This document shows positions 6,576-6,733 of a DNA stretch of 6,733 nucleotides, one piece after another. The number at the start of each line of letters is the position of its first letter. Within the stretch, counting starts at the first letter, position 1. The stretch covers positions 1 to 6,733 of the forward strand of contig WLGC01000044.1 of the NCBI GenBank assembly GCA_009703465.1, given 5' to 3'. The stretch comes from Actinomycetota bacterium. GTDB lineage: Bacteria; Actinomycetota; Actinomycetes; Actinomycetales; Microbacteriaceae. The notes under the pieces were generated by a model, which was not told where the DNA came from, did not search any database, and saw only the letters and a program-made list of their open reading frames with translations. The translations under genes and the position numbers were made by a program.

Positions 6576-6578
6576 ACT
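6549..6578 (+). promoter_or_regulatory. Candidate promoter giving a leaderless DivIVA-domain mRNA
   Basis: TTCACC (6549-6554, 4 of 6 to TTGACA), an 18-nt spacer and TAGACT (6573-6578), whose first three bases are the cdsA stop codon. The -10 ends 7 nt before the GTG at 6586, so transcription would start at or next to that codon. Leaderless genes are common in actinobacteria. The motif is short and unproven. Confidence 0.3.
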
Positions 6579-6585
6579 TGAAACT

Positions 6586-6733
6586 GTGAGCTATTCATTT
6601 CCCAGCGCCAATGATAAAACGTTTGGTTATGACAAAACCCAAGTGGACAAATTTATCAACCAGGCCAGAAATCAATTCCAGGACCCAAGCCTGTCACTGA
6701 TCACATCGGACGAAACCCGAAGGGCAGAGTTTG
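6586..6733 (+). CDS. DivIVA-domain protein, 3' end beyond the window
   Basis: The 49 visible residues start at GTG 6586, 10 nt after the cdsA stop. They contain a DivIVA-type N-terminal module: FP near the start and GYDKTQVDKFINQAR (14-28), matching the GYd..qVd.Fl..ar pattern of DivIVA lipid-binding domains. After a short gap, LSLITSDETRRAEF resembles the segment that opens the next DivIVA-like repeat in small actinobacterial proteins. Such proteins sit beside cdsA and rlmN in Microbacteriaceae and may act at curved membrane or the poles, but the function of this short type is not established. It is not the main polar-growth DivIVA (Wag31), which lies near ftsZ and sepF. No SD precedes the GTG. 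The rest of the gene, and probably rlmN after it, is outside the window. Confidence 0.78.
   Translation, partial: MSYSFPSANDKTFGYDKTQVDKFINQARNQFQDPSLSLITSDETRRAEF

Overview
The window looks like ordinary chromosomal core sequence from an actinobacterium. The order dprA - xerC - (convergent M23/LytM-fold protein) - rpsB - tsf - pyrH - frr - cdsA - DivIVA-domain gene is the conserved actinobacterial arrangement; Mycobacterium tuberculosis, for example, has dprA, xerC, an M23-like gene, rpsB and tsf in the same neighbourhood. Base composition is near half GC by eye, well below the 65-70% of most actinobacteria. Together with a DivIVA-domain gene directly after cdsA, this suggests a streamlined Microbacteriaceae such as the freshwater Luna lineage (Rhodoluna/Aquiluna-like). 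That placement is inference from gene order and composition only.

Left part (1-1862): the 3' part of dprA (DNA uptake and recombination mediator), whose start lies before the window, is followed after 3 nt by xerC, a tyrosine recombinase with all six catalytic residues. xerC ends tail to tail with a minus-strand gene (1859-2392). That gene encodes a secreted LytM/M23-fold protein that keeps the zinc ligands but lacks both usual catalytic histidines, and the two stop codons overlap. Between this gene and rpsB lies a 277-bp divergent intergenic region with several short dyads and a weak candidate promoter.

Middle and right (2670-6733): rpsB and tsf form a tight translation operon closed by a strong intrinsic terminator (4323-4357). 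A new unit then begins with pyrH (UMP kinase), frr (ribosome recycling factor) and cdsA (CDP-diacylglycerol synthase). The window ends inside a small DivIVA-domain gene that starts 10 nt after cdsA, has no Shine-Dalgarno, and has a -10-like hexamer at the spacing expected for a leaderless transcript.

Functionally the block joins ribosome components and factors (S2, EF-Ts, RRF) with nucleotide and phospholipid precursor synthesis (PyrH, CdsA), plus DNA processing and chromosome dimer resolution upstream. No mobile element, CRISPR array, tRNA or rRNA was seen. I found no undescribed multi-gene system. The points most worth a second look are the catalytically degenerate LytM protein, the structured rpsB leader, the probable leaderless start of the DivIVA-domain gene, and the lack of CTAG avoidance.
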